DNA of 64,000 nt from Pedobacter sp. (GCF_031119335.1 NZ_JAVHXT010000015.1:52896-116895); one strand, 5' to 3'. Shown: positions 36,770 through 46,689, counted from the stretch's first letter. A program made the numbers and translations. Notes: generated by a model not told the origin, from the sequence alone.

Positions 36770-37789
36770 TTATCTACTAATATCCGTAGACTGTCTTTCT
36801 ACTAGTGATGGATCGATCACTACGTGAGTTATATTCTGATAAGGTGAACTTTGTTGCACCATACTCAAAAAAAGCTTCGCACATTCGGCACCTATTTGAT
36901 TAGGGTGTTGGTCTATTGTTGAAAGGTTAGGGGTGATGTACGCTGAAAAAGCTTCGTTAGCAAAGCCGATAACACCTATTTCTGGTGGTGTCTCGTTAAT
37001 TTCCTTCAATTTTTTAATGATACCTAAAGCTGTAAAATCGTCTCCAGCTATAATTGCGTCAGGTTTATTATTAGAACGCATAAGTTTTCCAGCGCCAAAT
37101 CTTCCATCTTTAATAGATAGCCCACCAAAAATGATGTTTTCTTCGTCGAGGGTTAAACCATTGTCTGCTAAAGCAGCTTTGTAGCCTTTTAATCGGTCAT
37201 TAAAAATAGCAATTTGGTGCACTGTTGTTACATAAGCTATTCTTTTGTAGCCCTTATCTATAAGGTGCTGGGTGGCCATGTAGCCTGCTTTATAATCATC
37301 CAGCGTAATTGTTGGTACTTTTAATTTCTCGTGTACACGGTCAAATAATATCAGCGGCTTATTCTGCTTAATCACTTCGTTAAAATGGTCAACATTTTCT
37401 GTTTCTAAAGAAAGCGAAGCCATTATGCCATCTACTTGTGCTTCTAGTAAGGTTTTTACGCCATTTATTTCTGATGCAGCTGACTCGTTAGATTGATAGA
37501 GAATTATTCTATAACCGCTATCTTTCAACCCTTCTTCAATACTATGAATAATAGAAGCGAAGAAATGCGCCTGTACACTTGGAACAATTACACCTATAAT
37601 ATAAGTACGGCCAGATTTTAAAGCCGAAGCCAATCTGTTGGGGCTGTAATTTAGGCGTTTTGCAGCTTCGAAGACTGCTTCTCTGGTGCTATCGCTAATT
37701 GCAGAAAACCCACTTAGCGCTCTAGATACCGTTGAAACAGTAACATTAAGCTCTTTAGCGATGTCGTAAATGGTGGTTTTCTTTTTCAA
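36770..37789 (-). CDS. LacI-family transcriptional regulator of the xylan locus
   Basis: A 339-residue regulator with an N-terminal LacI HTH (TIYDIAKELNVTVSTVSRALSG), the hinge-helix sequence YSPNRLASALKSGRT, and a periplasmic-binding-protein-like effector domain (IGVIVPSVQAHFFASIIHSIEEGL ... GVIGFANEAFSAYITPNLSTIDQ). No ATG precedes the HTH. TTG at 37789 gives MKKKTTIYDIAKE, the usual start for the family; a TTG at 37819 would add ten residues. It lies between xylBA and the divergent GH10-GH115-GH43 operon and is flanked by operators. The effector is probably xylose or a xylo-oligosaccharide (inference). Confidence 0.9.
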   Translation of the reverse strand: MKKKTTIYDIAKELNVTVSTVSRALSGFSAISDSTREAVFEAAKRLNYSPNRLASALKSGRTYIIGVIVPSVQAHFFASIIHSIEEGLKDSGYRIILYQSNESAASEINGVKTLLEAQVDGIMASLSLETENVDHFNEVIKQNKPLILFDRVHEKLKVPTITLDDYKAGYMATQHLIDKGYKRIAYVTTVHQIAIFNDRLKGYKAALADNGLTLDEENIIFGGLSIKDGRFGAGKLMRSNNKPDAIIAGDDFTALGIIKKLKEINETPPEIGVIGFANEAFSAYITPNLSTIDQHPNQIGAECAKLFLSMVQQSSPYQNITHVVIDPSLVERQSTDISR

Positions 37790-37872
37790 ATTGATAGTCG
37801 ATTTATTTGGATATAGCAAACTAAGTAAAAATTACTTCATTATGCAACAATTGGAAATAAAATGTTTTTTAT

Positions 37873-37915
37873 TTATGCAACCGATTGCAATTTACAATTT
37901 AATATTCTATTTTAG
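37873..37915. promoter_or_regulatory. xylan-regulon operator 2 with GH10 promoter
   Basis: Operator TTATGCAACCGATTGCAATT at 37873-37892. On the + strand its TTG (37885-37887) is 20 bp before TATTTTAG (37908-37915), one mismatch from TAnnTTTG. A repressor bound here would cover the -33 element of the GH10 operon. A second partial site (TTATGCAACAATTG, from 37840) lies closer to the divergent LacI gene and could mediate autoregulation. Confidence 0.75.
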
Positions 37916-38037
37916 CATAATTCATTTTGAGGATTTCGTCAAACGTAAATTGTTCACAGTATAAGTAGTGGATTTACAAATGATGAAGATAGGCTTTGGC
38001 TTAGTTGTTAAAGTGTGAACCAAATATTAATTGCTGT

Positions 38038-39135
38038 ATGTTTTTAACGAAATATAAGTTGAAGTTCTTAATTGCTTTGGCTGCATCTCTTTTGTTTTTC
38101 TGTTGTGTTGCGCAGCAATCCAAAAAACGTGGGCTTAAAGATTTTTATCGAAATTATTTTCCTGTAGGTGTAGCTATTAACAAGCGAAGTTTAGTAGGTG
38201 ATGAACTCAATTTAATTAAGCACAACTTTAATAGCCTTACCGCAGAAAACGCAATGAAAATGACTTCTTTACAACCAAAAGAGGGTGTTTTTAATTGGTC
38301 TACTGCTGACTCGATAGTAGGTTTTGCCGTTAAGAACAAGTTTAAAGTTAGAGGCCACACGCTCTGTTGGCATAACCAAACGCCAGAATGGATGTTTTTA
38401 GGGGCCAACGGTGAGCAGGTTTCAAAAGAGTTGTTGCTTCAACGACTAAAAATCCACATCCAAACGGTGGTAAAAAGGTATAGGGGAAAGATTTATGCTT
38501 GGGATGTAGTAAACGAGGCGATAGACGATAACCCAAATAACTATCTCAGAAGATCTAAATGGTACGAAGTTTTGGGCGAAGATTACATTGCGAAAGCTTT
38601 TGAATTTGCGCATGAAGCCGATCCAAATGCTCAACTTTTTTATAACGACTACAACATAGAACGCCCAGATAAAATGGCAAATGTGCTTCGCTTGCTGAAA
38701 TCTTTGAAACAGAAAGATGTTCCTATCCACGGTGTTGGGATGCAATCTCATTGGTCTATTTTCGAACCTGATCAATTGGCTTTAGAAACCGCTATTCAGC
38801 AATATGCCGCATTAGACCTAAAAATACACATTACGGAATTAGACATTTCTGTTTACCCTTGGGAAGCTCAAGAACGTAAAAAAAGACCAGACGAATCAGA
38901 GGCTTTCACCGCTGAAATGGAACAAAAGCAAATTGACAAGTACGAGATGATCTTCAAAGTTTTCAGAAAGTATAAAGATGTGATAGAAAACGTAACTTTC
39001 TGGAACGTATCCGACAGATACTCTTGGCTAGACTTCTTCCCTGTTTCTGGTAGAAAAAATTACCCGCTACTATTTAATAAAAACCTACAGCCTAAAAAGG
39101 CTTACTGGAAGATCGTAAACTTTAAGCATAATTAA
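38038..39135 (+). CDS. GH10 endo-1,4-beta-xylanase (single domain)
   Basis: A 365-residue GH10 enzyme. The start is ATG 38038. The signal segment is LIALAASLLFFCCVAQQ; either signal peptidase I (after VAQ) or lipoprotein processing at CC is possible. The acid/base is Glu160 in YAWDVVNEAID and the nucleophile is Glu267 in IHITELDISVYPW. The barrel also carries HTLCWHNQTPEW and the C-terminal VTFWNVSDRYSWLDF. There is no CBM, so it probably acts on soluble xylo-oligosaccharides in the periplasm. It is the first gene of a tight operon: the GH115 ATG follows its stop by one base. Confidence 0.95.
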   Translation: MFLTKYKLKFLIALAASLLFFCCVAQQSKKRGLKDFYRNYFPVGVAINKRSLVGDELNLIKHNFNSLTAENAMKMTSLQPKEGVFNWSTADSIVGFAVKNKFKVRGHTLCWHNQTPEWMFLGANGEQVSKELLLQRLKIHIQTVVKRYRGKIYAWDVVNEAIDDNPNNYLRRSKWYEVLGEDYIAKAFEFAHEADPNAQLFYNDYNIERPDKMANVLRLLKSLKQKDVPIHGVGMQSHWSIFEPDQLALETAIQQYAALDLKIHITELDISVYPWEAQERKKRPDESEAFTAEMEQKQIDKYEMIFKVFRKYKDVIENVTFWNVSDRYSWLDFFPVSGRKNYPLLFNKNLQPKKAYWKIVNFKHN

Positions 39136-39136
39136 G

Positions 39137-42007
39137 ATGAAGAAACTATTTTTAATGATCGTGTTTTCTGCTGCTTGTTTGCAGTGCATTGCACAAGCAG
39201 GTTTAAAACCAATAGTAGCTAAAGAGTATGTATTAGGCAGTATGGCTGTAGCTGCAAATGGTAAATCTCCAAATATTGTACTTAGCGATAACGATTGGCA
39301 AGGTGTAAAACGAGCCGCAAAAGATCTGCAAGAAGATATTAAAATGGTAACTGGTCATCCGGTTTCTATATTGACAGATCAACCTTCATCGGCAGCAATT
39401 ATTATTGGTACCATTGGCAAGAGCAAACTGATTGATGATTTGATTGCTAACGGAAAAATCAATGTAGCGGGTGTAGCCGGAAAATGGGAAAGTACCCTTA
39501 TACAAGTGGTGAAAAACCCGATGAAAGGTGTGGATAGTGCTTTGATAATAGCCGGAAGTGATAAAAGAGGAACTATTTACGGGATTTACGAATTGAGCAG
39601 TCAGATAGGTGTTTCTCCATGGTATTATTGGGCAGATGTTGCTCCTCAAAAAAGCAGTGCGCTATATGTTATTCCAGGTAGACATGTCATTGCCTCGCCT
39701 GCGGTAAAGTATAGAGGTATTTTTCTAAACGACGAAGCTCCAGCACTTTCTGGCTGGGCTTATAAGGAATTTGGTGGTTTCAACAGTAAGTTTTATGCAA
39801 AGGTTTTTGAGCTTATTCTTCGCCTAAAAGGAAATTATTTATGGCCTGCCATGTGGGGCAGGGCATTTATTGATGATGATAAATTGAACCCAGTTTTAGC
39901 AGACGAGTATGGGGTTGTTTTCGGAACTTCTCACCACGAGCCTTTAACTAGAGCACACGATGAATGGAAAAGATATAAAGGCGGCAAGTGGAACTACGAT
40001 CAAAATCCACAACAACTGCGAGAATTTTGGGAAACAGGCTTTAGTCGCGTTGCGGATAAAGAACAGATTGTAACCATTGGTATGCGTGGCGATGGAGATG
40101 AGCCAATGACAGAAGGCACAGCTACTGCATTGCTAGAGCGTATCGTAAAAGATCAGCGTGAAATTATAGAGAAGGTAACCAAAAAGCCAGCCAAAGAAAC
40201 GCCACAACTTTGGGCTTTGTACAAGGAGGTGCAAGATTACTACGATAAAGGTATGCGTGTACCAGATGATGTGACACTATTGCTTTGTGACGATAACTGG
40301 GGAAATCTAAGAAAGCTGCCGAAATTAAACGAAAAACCTCATGCGGGGGGGTATGGCATTTATTATCATTTCGATTATGTTGGCGATCCGAGGAATTATA
40401 AATGGATCAATACCAATCCGATACAAAAGGTTTGGGAGCAGATGAATTTGGCTTATCGTTATGATGCCAACGAAATCTGGATTGTAAATGTGGGCGATTT
40501 GAAGCCTATGGAGTTTCCAATTAGCTTTTTTTTAGATTTTGCTTGGGCACCAGAAGCTATTCCGGTAGAGAAATTGCAAGAGTACAGCATCAATTGGGCA
40601 GCAAGACAATTCGGCCCTACTTATGCAGAACAAACTGCTAAAATAATTGATACCTACGCTAAATATAATGGAAGAATTAAGCCAGAATTGCTTGATGAGA
40701 ATACCTATAGTTTGGTTGACTATCGGGAATTTGAAACTGTAGTGAACGATTTTAAGAAACTAGAAGTTGAAGCGAAGCAGATTTACAATCAAATGCCGGC
40801 TAACTTAAAAGATGCTTATTATCAGTTGGTTTTACATCCGGTAGAAGCAGCGTCAAATTTAAATGAATTGTATTACATCACGGCTAAAAACAAAATGTAC
40901 GCAGCCCAAGGCAGGATATCAACAAATGATTTAGCTACTAAAGTTGATAGTTTATTTAAACGTGATGCGCAGATCACCAATTATTACAATAAAGTGATGG
41001 CAAGTGGCAAATGGGACCACATGATGGATCAAACACATATTGGTTACACCTATTGGCAACAGCCAGATAGCAATAAAATGCCTGAAGTTGTTTTCTTAGC
41101 TCCCACAGAAGTATCGCCTAGCAAACCAAGCCTTGGATTAACAATTGAAGGGAGTAAGAATTTCTGGATCGGGAGTTCGACCGTAAGTGATAAATTTCCG
41201 GTTTTCAATCGTTACCAATCGCATACATCATTTTATGTAGAGTTGTTTAACAGAGCCCAAGGTGAATTAAAATACGAGGTTACTGCGCCCAGCTTCATAT
41301 TAGTTGAGACATTTAAAGGAGTTTTTACAACTGATAAACGGCTTGAAATTAATGTAGATTGGACAAAAGCGCCAAAAGGAAAAAGCACCTCGAAGATAAT
41401 TTTTAAAGGCTCTGATGGTTCAAAAATTACATTGCCAATTACTGTAGATAATGAGGTCAAAACTGATAAAGAGGGAACTTTGTTTGTAGCTAACAACGGT
41501 GTAATTGGTGTCGAAGCCATAAATTATAACAAAGCGGTAAACTCAAGACCGGCGCTTTGGAGAGATCTACCAAACTACGGGAAGACCTTGGGCGGTGTAA
41601 TGCCTAGTCCGGTAACATCGCCTTCGCAAGGGCTAAATAAAAATACCCCTCATCTAGCTTACGATATTTTTATAGATGAAGTAGGTGATTTCACTTTAAA
41701 TACCTTCATTTCGCCTACAATAGATTTCACCAATACCGATGGGTTAAAATTTGCCATTTCTATTGATGACGAAACGCCTATTGTCGTAAACATCAGTAAA
41801 GATTACAATAACGAAGCTGCTTGGAGGAAATCGGTAGCCGAAAGTATCAAGATCTTTAAAACACCATTAAAATTTACTAAAACAGGAAAGCACACCTTAA
41901 AATACTGGATGGTAACACCTGCGGTAGTTGTACAAAAATTAGTACTCGATTTAGGTGGTATGAAGCCTAGTTTTCTGGGAGCTAAAGAAACTTATAATAT
42001 AAATTAA
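39137..42007 (+). CDS. GH115 alpha-glucuronidase
   Basis: A 956-residue secreted enzyme (signal peptide ending near CIAQ) expected to remove (4-O-methyl-)glucuronic acid from xylan side chains. Typical GH115 blocks are KYRGIFLNDEAPALSGWAYKEFGGF, LRLKGNYLWPAMWGRAF, YGVVFGTSHHEPLTRAHDEW, IGMRGDGDEPMTEG, LLLCDDNWGNLRKLP and GGYGIYYHFDYVGDPRNYKWI. The C-terminal beta-rich domains (about 650-956) are normal for the family. It starts one base after the GH10 stop codon, consistent with translational coupling, and is followed 16 bp later by a GH43 gene. Confidence 0.95.
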   Translation: MKKLFLMIVFSAACLQCIAQAGLKPIVAKEYVLGSMAVAANGKSPNIVLSDNDWQGVKRAAKDLQEDIKMVTGHPVSILTDQPSSAAIIIGTIGKSKLIDDLIANGKINVAGVAGKWESTLIQVVKNPMKGVDSALIIAGSDKRGTIYGIYELSSQIGVSPWYYWADVAPQKSSALYVIPGRHVIASPAVKYRGIFLNDEAPALSGWAYKEFGGFNSKFYAKVFELILRLKGNYLWPAMWGRAFIDDDKLNPVLADEYGVVFGTSHHEPLTRAHDEWKRYKGGKWNYDQNPQQLREFWETGFSRVADKEQIVTIGMRGDGDEPMTEGTATALLERIVKDQREIIEKVTKKPAKETPQLWALYKEVQDYYDKGMRVPDDVTLLLCDDNWGNLRKLPKLNEKPHAGGYGIYYHFDYVGDPRNYKWINTNPIQKVWEQMNLAYRYDANEIWIVNVGDLKPMEFPISFFLDFAWAPEAIPVEKLQEYSINWAARQFGPTYAEQTAKIIDTYAKYNGRIKPELLDENTYSLVDYREFETVVNDFKKLEVEAKQIYNQMPANLKDAYYQLVLHPVEAASNLNELYYITAKNKMYAAQGRISTNDLATKVDSLFKRDAQITNYYNKVMASGKWDHMMDQTHIGYTYWQQPDSNKMPEVVFLAPTEVSPSKPSLGLTIEGSKNFWIGSSTVSDKFPVFNRYQSHTSFYVELFNRAQGELKYEVTAPSFILVETFKGVFTTDKRLEINVDWTKAPKGKSTSKIIFKGSDGSKITLPITVDNEVKTDKEGTLFVANNGVIGVEAINYNKAVNSRPALWRDLPNYGKTLGGVMPSPVTSPSQGLNKNTPHLAYDIFIDEVGDFTLNTFISPTIDFTNTDGLKFAISIDDETPIVVNISKDYNNEAAWRKSVAESIKIFKTPLKFTKTGKHTLKYWMVTPAVVVQKLVLDLGGMKPSFLGAKETYNIN

Positions 42008-42023
42008 CCAATTATAAACTGAT

Positions 42024-43118
42024 ATGAAATTGATGAATTTTAAACTGCTAAGCTTGGTTGTTGCAACGGGCGTAGCAACGGCTTCGTGCCAACAAAACAA
42101 CAAAGCAACCACAGATAAGGCCGATACAGCTAAATCTTCAAAGTTTTTGAGCAAGCCTTTGGTAAGCCATATTTTTACAGCAGACCCTTCTGCACATGTT
42201 TTCGAAGGTAAAATTTACATTTACCCATCGCATGATATAGAAGCTGGAACTCCAGAAAATGACAATGGCGACCACTTTGATATGCGAGATTACCACATTT
42301 TAAGCATGGACAGTATTGGTGGCAAAGTTACCGATCACGGGGTGGCATTGAGTGTTAAAGATATTCCATGGGCAGGCAGACAGCTGTGGGCACCAGACGC
42401 AGCATTTAAAGATGGAACCTATTATTTGTATTTTCCTTTGAAGGATAAAAATGATGTGTTTAAAATAGGAGTGGCCACTTCTAAAAGTCCTGCTGGGCCA
42501 TTTAAGGCAGAGCCTAAGCCAATTGAAGGCAGTTTCAGTATAGATCCAGCGGTGTTTAAAGATGATGATGGTAGCCATTATATTTATTTTGGTGGTATTT
42601 GGGGTGGGCAATTGCAACGTTGGAACAATGGAAAGTATGACGCAAATGGTTCTAAAACAGACAACCAAAAAGAAGATTCTCCTGCGCTTACTGCTAAAGT
42701 AGCCAAGCTAAGTGCTAACATGCTACAGTTTGATGGAGGTGTTAAAGATGTACAAATTTTAGATAAGGACGGTAAACCTTTGCTTACTAAAGATCACGAT
42801 AGACGCTTTTTTGAAGGCAGTTGGGTACACAAGTACAATGGCAAATATTATTTTACTTATTCAACTGGAGATACGCATTTCTTAGCTTACGCCATAGGCG
42901 ATAACCCCTATGGGCCATTTACTTATCAAGGCACTTTTATGGACCCGGTACAAGGATGGACAACACATCATTCTATTATCGAAATAAAGGGAAAATGGTA
43001 TATTTTTTATCATGATACAGAGATCTCTAATAAAACGCATTTGCGTAATATCAAAGTAACAGAACTTACGCATAATGCAGATGGAAGTATCGAATTAATT
43101 AAACCGATAAAGAAATAA
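42024..43118 (+). CDS. GH43-family xylosidase/arabinofuranosidase lipoprotein
   Basis: A 364-residue lipoprotein (ATASCQQNN, Cys23) with a five-bladed propeller of GH43. The catalytic acids are visible: base Asp in FTADPSAHVFEGKIYIYPSHD, pKa-modulating Asp in FSIDPAVFKDDDGSHYIYFG, and acid Glu in RFFEGSWVHKYNGKYYFTYSTG. A single catalytic domain is present. Specificity between beta-xylosidase and alpha-L-arabinofuranosidase cannot be decided from sequence alone. It is the third gene of the GH10-GH115-GH43 operon. Confidence 0.92.
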   Translation: MKLMNFKLLSLVVATGVATASCQQNNKATTDKADTAKSSKFLSKPLVSHIFTADPSAHVFEGKIYIYPSHDIEAGTPENDNGDHFDMRDYHILSMDSIGGKVTDHGVALSVKDIPWAGRQLWAPDAAFKDGTYYLYFPLKDKNDVFKIGVATSKSPAGPFKAEPKPIEGSFSIDPAVFKDDDGSHYIYFGGIWGGQLQRWNNGKYDANGSKTDNQKEDSPALTAKVAKLSANMLQFDGGVKDVQILDKDGKPLLTKDHDRRFFEGSWVHKYNGKYYFTYSTGDTHFLAYAIGDNPYGPFTYQGTFMDPVQGWTTHHSIIEIKGKWYIFYHDTEISNKTHLRNIKVTELTHNADGSIELIKPIKK

Positions 43119-43167
43119 AGAACTTAAAATCTAAGAACTGTTTAGATTTCTTCGTTTTAAAGCAAGG

Positions 43168-43249
43168 TGTCATGTTGAGCCCCCCGAAGTTTCGGGACAA
43201 GTCGTCGAAACATCTTTTAAGAATAGTCTTCGACAAGCTCAGACTGACA
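43168..43249. repeat. TGTCA...TGACA dispersed palindromic repeat
   Basis: An imperfect inverted repeat bounded by TGTCATGTTGAGC and GCTCAGACTGACA, with an inner CCGAAGTTTCGG hairpin and related GTCGAAACATC / CTTCGACAAG segments. The form is common as a dispersed intergenic repeat. It lies between convergent genes. Confidence 0.65.
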
Positions 43250-43278
43250 ATCAAAATTTTGAATAACTTTAAACAAGC

Positions 43279-43306
43279 AAAGCCCCGATTTTTTGATCGG
43301 GGCTTT
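43279..43306. terminator. bidirectional terminator between convergent GH43 and CBM genes
   Basis: A strong stem AAAGCCCCGAT / ATCGGGGCTTT with a T-rich tail on both strands. It can end the + strand GH43 operon and the - strand CBM-protein transcript. Confidence 0.85.
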
Positions 43307-43337
43307 GCTTTATGATGACGGCTGATTAGTTATTTTA

Positions 43338-44924
43338 TTACTTAATCATCAATTTGCTAGTTTTATAGAGGTTTTGTCCACTAATTTTAACGAAATGCAA
43401 GCCAGCGCTTAAAGCTTGTGGCAAACTTACCGTGTTGATACCATTAACCGCATTTAGTGTTTCGGTTTTTAATGTTTTACCCGTAAGGTCAGTTAATTGA
43501 ACACTAATGGTTTTACCAGCGTAACTATCTAAATTAAAACTGAAATTACCTGTAGCCGGATTTGGGTACAATGCTAATTCGGTGCTGTTAAAATCAAATT
43601 TAGCCGAAGCAATTTCCTTAATTTCGTTCACTTTTCCATCTATATCATATTGTAAAAGCTTATAGTAGTTTATGCCTTTTAATGGTTTGGCATCGCTAAA
43701 GTTGTAAGTGCTTGCTGTATTTTTAGCCGACACTTTCGTCAAATATTTGAAATTTCCGTCTTCACCAGCTCTTAATAGTTCAAAGTGACTGGCATCGGTT
43801 TCTGTTTCCGTTTTCCAATTAACAGCAATGGAGTTAGCGTTGGCTTTTGCAGAGAAAGAGCTTAGTGTTACTGGAAGGGCGGTGAGGTCTACAACACTCA
43901 TATTATCTAATTCTACCGTTCCTGCGCCAGTATTAAAGTGAAATTTTAAAGATGTAGATGTGTTTTCGTCAATTGGAACAGTCATGGTTGCTTCGTATTT
44001 GGTCCACACAGCTACAGGTGCGTTTACAGTCAACGATACGGTCTTCGCATTTTGCAACATAAAGTTAAAGGTCTTATCGGCTTTATACCAAAAGCTAACG
44101 CGATATTGATGTCCTGGTACAACGCTGAAATGCGTAGCGGTTAGAAATTGAATGTCCCAAGCGTTGCCACCAGTGCCCGCAACAGTAACTTTTACGTGTT
44201 TTGACCCATCTTGAGAACCAGTAGTAGCTTCTGTTACAGCAGTGCTTCCATAGTTAGTCCATCCAGAAAAGGCGCCGCTTTCGAAACTATGATTTAGCAA
44301 AACATTGCTGCCGCTAGCTACGGGTGTTGTATTAATAAGTTGTACATTATCAATGCGGGTCGTACCGGCATCTGCACCAAATTGAAGCATTACCCTAACA
44401 TCATTTCCTGCGGCAATTAAATCTGAGGTTACTGTGAAACTATATTCATGTAAAGTCCACCCAGTAGCTTCAGTATTAACAGTAGTGAAGAAACTATACG
44501 GCGCTTTACCTGCATTATCTTGTAAGCCAACTTTAAAACTATGACCAGCGCTGTTTTGATAATAAAACGAAAGTTTATAGGTGTTTCCAACAGTTAAAAC
44601 TCCATTTAAGCTTTGGTTATTTACAGCTTGCAGTTTATACGAAGCATTATAGGTGGCTCCAGACGGAGTTATAGCTTCTAAGTAAGCAGAACCTTGTTGG
44701 GCAGCAGGGGAATTGTCTTTCCGATAGATTTGATTGGCGGCCCCAGTAGTGCTGCCATCAATTGTTCTGTACCAAACTCCGCCCAGAGATATGTTTGGGC
44801 CGCTGCCACTTCCGTCTTCGAAGCCTGGGTTTACATTCAATAGATTTTGAGCTATAGCATTTCCTGCTAAAGCCATTGTAAGGAATAACATCTTCATTCC
44901 TTTTTTAAGTAGTTGTTTTTTCAT
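43338..44924 (-). CDS. secreted CBM-only protein with T9SS sorting domain
   Basis: A 528-residue protein: signal peptide (MALAGNAIAQ), two jelly-roll CBM4/9-like modules (about 27-195, NVNPGFEDGSG ... TTRIDNVQLIN; and 205-350, LLNHSFESGAFSGW ... GTVELDNMSVVDL), an FN3-like segment (VNWKTETETDASHFELLRAGEDG) and a C-terminal T9SS type A sorting domain (LALYPNPATGNFSFNLDS ... LHFVKISGQNLYKTSKLMIK). No catalytic domain is present. It would be exported across the outer membrane and bind xylan, perhaps tethering cells to plant fibre. A perfect operator palindrome lies 25 bp upstream of its ATG. Confidence 0.88.
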   Translation of the reverse strand: MKKQLLKKGMKMLFLTMALAGNAIAQNLLNVNPGFEDGSGSGPNISLGGVWYRTIDGSTTGAANQIYRKDNSPAAQQGSAYLEAITPSGATYNASYKLQAVNNQSLNGVLTVGNTYKLSFYYQNSAGHSFKVGLQDNAGKAPYSFFTTVNTEATGWTLHEYSFTVTSDLIAAGNDVRVMLQFGADAGTTRIDNVQLINTTPVASGSNVLLNHSFESGAFSGWTNYGSTAVTEATTGSQDGSKHVKVTVAGTGGNAWDIQFLTATHFSVVPGHQYRVSFWYKADKTFNFMLQNAKTVSLTVNAPVAVWTKYEATMTVPIDENTSTSLKFHFNTGAGTVELDNMSVVDLTALPVTLSSFSAKANANSIAVNWKTETETDASHFELLRAGEDGNFKYLTKVSAKNTASTYNFSDAKPLKGINYYKLLQYDIDGKVNEIKEIASAKFDFNSTELALYPNPATGNFSFNLDSYAGKTISVQLTDLTGKTLKTETLNAVNGINTVSLPQALSAGLHFVKISGQNLYKTSKLMIK

Positions 44925-44946
44925 AATCTTTATGGTTTATAATAGT

Positions 44947-44966
44947 TTTTGCAATCGATTGCATTT
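44947..44966. promoter_or_regulatory. xylan-regulon operator 3 (before CBM protein)
   Basis: Contains the 14-bp perfect palindrome TGCAATCGATTGCA (44950-44963). It fills the 56-bp gap between the stop of the GH43 gene and the ATG of the CBM protein, both on the minus strand, so the CBM gene has its own regulatory point within the cluster. Confidence 0.85.
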
Positions 44967-44980
44967 CTGTGGAAATTTTT

Positions 44981-46648
44981 TTATTTATAGGTGGTGTCAT
45001 TTCCTTTGTAATCGAGCCACTTAAACTTCGCAGTGTTTTCAGTGTTTTCTCCGTTAGATGTAGCATACAGCGCATATAGGACACCAACAAATCCGCCAGC
45101 AACTTTTGTGCTCAATAATTTGCCATCTACGTTAGCTTTCAAAAGCTGCCATTGATTAGATTTTAGGGCATAGTAGAAGTTGTAATAGCTTCCATTTGCT
45201 TCAATTTTAAGGTAAACTGTAGCTGCTTTAGGTATGGTTACCTGTTCAATCAAATCTGTGGTTTTAGTTTTCGGCTTGCTGGTATGCAGTTGGATCACAT
45301 TTTTCCCTTCGCTTACAGATTTACTGAGGAAATAGAAGTGATCTTCATTCTGAAAAATCAACAGTCCAGCCTGCTCATTCTTTTTGTCCGCTTGGAAGGT
45401 AAGTGCTGTACTTACGCTTCCGTGCAAATGTTGTTGGCGTTTCGCTATAAAAGCTGGATGACCTTTATCCATACAAGTTTCAGGTTTCAGTTTCATGCTA
45501 AGACCATCTTTTTTGCTAAGCCTAAACCAAGAAGTATCTAAAGTTCTCAGAAATAGGAGAGAAGGATCTAAGGTCTTTTCAAATGTAGTGCGATAGGTAA
45601 AGTTTCCACTTTGTGGCAAAACATTTTTCTGTTTAGCCTCTTTAAACCCAAATTGGTAATTGTACTGTATTTCTTCATGGTTAGGGTTGATAATTGGCCA
45701 GTCGCTTTTCCATTCTACCGGTGCAATAAAGGTTTCTCTGCCTGTATTGTAATAATCGCCTTCGTATGGTCTTACAGCTAAAAATAGGGCATAAGTTTTA
45801 CCGTCAGGACCTTCTACCAACTCTGCATGTCCAGCAGAAGTAATTGGATTTTTACGGTCGGGATCTAAATGTCTTTGCGTAAGAATAGGGTTGTTTTCGT
45901 ACGGAATATAAGGTCCCATAGGTTTTTTGCTTCTTAAAATTACCTGCGAGTGGTTAACAGAAGTTCCGCCCTCTGCAGCACAGAGATAATACCAGTTGTT
46001 GCGTTTAAATATATGCGGGCCTTCAATCCATTCGGGCTTTTTACTGATATCTACACCACCATTTACTAGTAGTTTTTCTTCACCAACTACCTTTAAATTC
46101 TTATAATCGAATTCGTAAGCACGGATTGTTCTATGCCCACTGTATAGCGGTCTATTCTCAGGTGGGTCGCTGTTATAAACGATGTAGCATTTGCCGTCGT
46201 TATCAAAAAACAAAGAAGGATCAATGCCTTTTACTTCAGGCAACCAAGTAGGATCGCTCCACGGACCAGCCGGGTTTTTCGCGGTTACCACAAAGTTCCC
46301 TTTTCTATCAATTAGCGTACAAGTAACGTAGTAGATGCCTTCGTGATGGATGATGGAAGGAGCAAATAGCCCCCTAGAAACGCCATCGCCCATGAAATTC
46401 ATTTGTTCAGGTCTGTTTATTACATTACCAATCTGTTTCCAGTTTTTAAGGTCTTTACTATGAAAAACTGGAATGCCAGGGAAATAAGAAAAGGTTGAGT
46501 TTACTAAATAGAAATCATTCTCAACGCGGGTTACGCTAGGATCTGGGTAAAAACCAGCCAATACTGGATTTTTAATATTAATTTGAGCATATAACAACTG
46601 CGCTATAAATAAGGTTATGGCAGTAGCAAATAATTTCTTGAGAAGCAT
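44981..46648 (-). CDS. GH43-family beta-xylosidase with C-terminal beta-sandwich
   Basis: A 555-residue secreted GH43 (signal peptide ending QLLYAQ). The catalytic propeller spans about residues 25-320: base Asp in LAGFYPDPSVTRVENDFYLVNS, second Asp in GIDPSLFFDNDGKCYIVYN, acid Glu in EWIEGPHIFKRNNWYYL. The C-terminal domain (about 350-550; TCMDKGHPAFIAKRQQH, AGLLIFQNEDHFYFLSKS) is the concanavalin-like sandwich common in GH43 xylosidases. It is divergent from the SASA esterase gene and shares with it an operator-containing promoter region. Confidence 0.93.
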   Translation of the reverse strand: MLLKKLFATAITLFIAQLLYAQINIKNPVLAGFYPDPSVTRVENDFYLVNSTFSYFPGIPVFHSKDLKNWKQIGNVINRPEQMNFMGDGVSRGLFAPSIIHHEGIYYVTCTLIDRKGNFVVTAKNPAGPWSDPTWLPEVKGIDPSLFFDNDGKCYIVYNSDPPENRPLYSGHRTIRAYEFDYKNLKVVGEEKLLVNGGVDISKKPEWIEGPHIFKRNNWYYLCAAEGGTSVNHSQVILRSKKPMGPYIPYENNPILTQRHLDPDRKNPITSAGHAELVEGPDGKTYALFLAVRPYEGDYYNTGRETFIAPVEWKSDWPIINPNHEEIQYNYQFGFKEAKQKNVLPQSGNFTYRTTFEKTLDPSLLFLRTLDTSWFRLSKKDGLSMKLKPETCMDKGHPAFIAKRQQHLHGSVSTALTFQADKKNEQAGLLIFQNEDHFYFLSKSVSEGKNVIQLHTSKPKTKTTDLIEQVTIPKAATVYLKIEANGSYYNFYYALKSNQWQLLKANVDGKLLSTKVAGGFVGVLYALYATSNGENTENTAKFKWLDYKGNDTTYK

Positions 46649-46689
46649 ATACTTGGTTAGGTATGATGAAGTTAAGTAAAGTATTTTAT

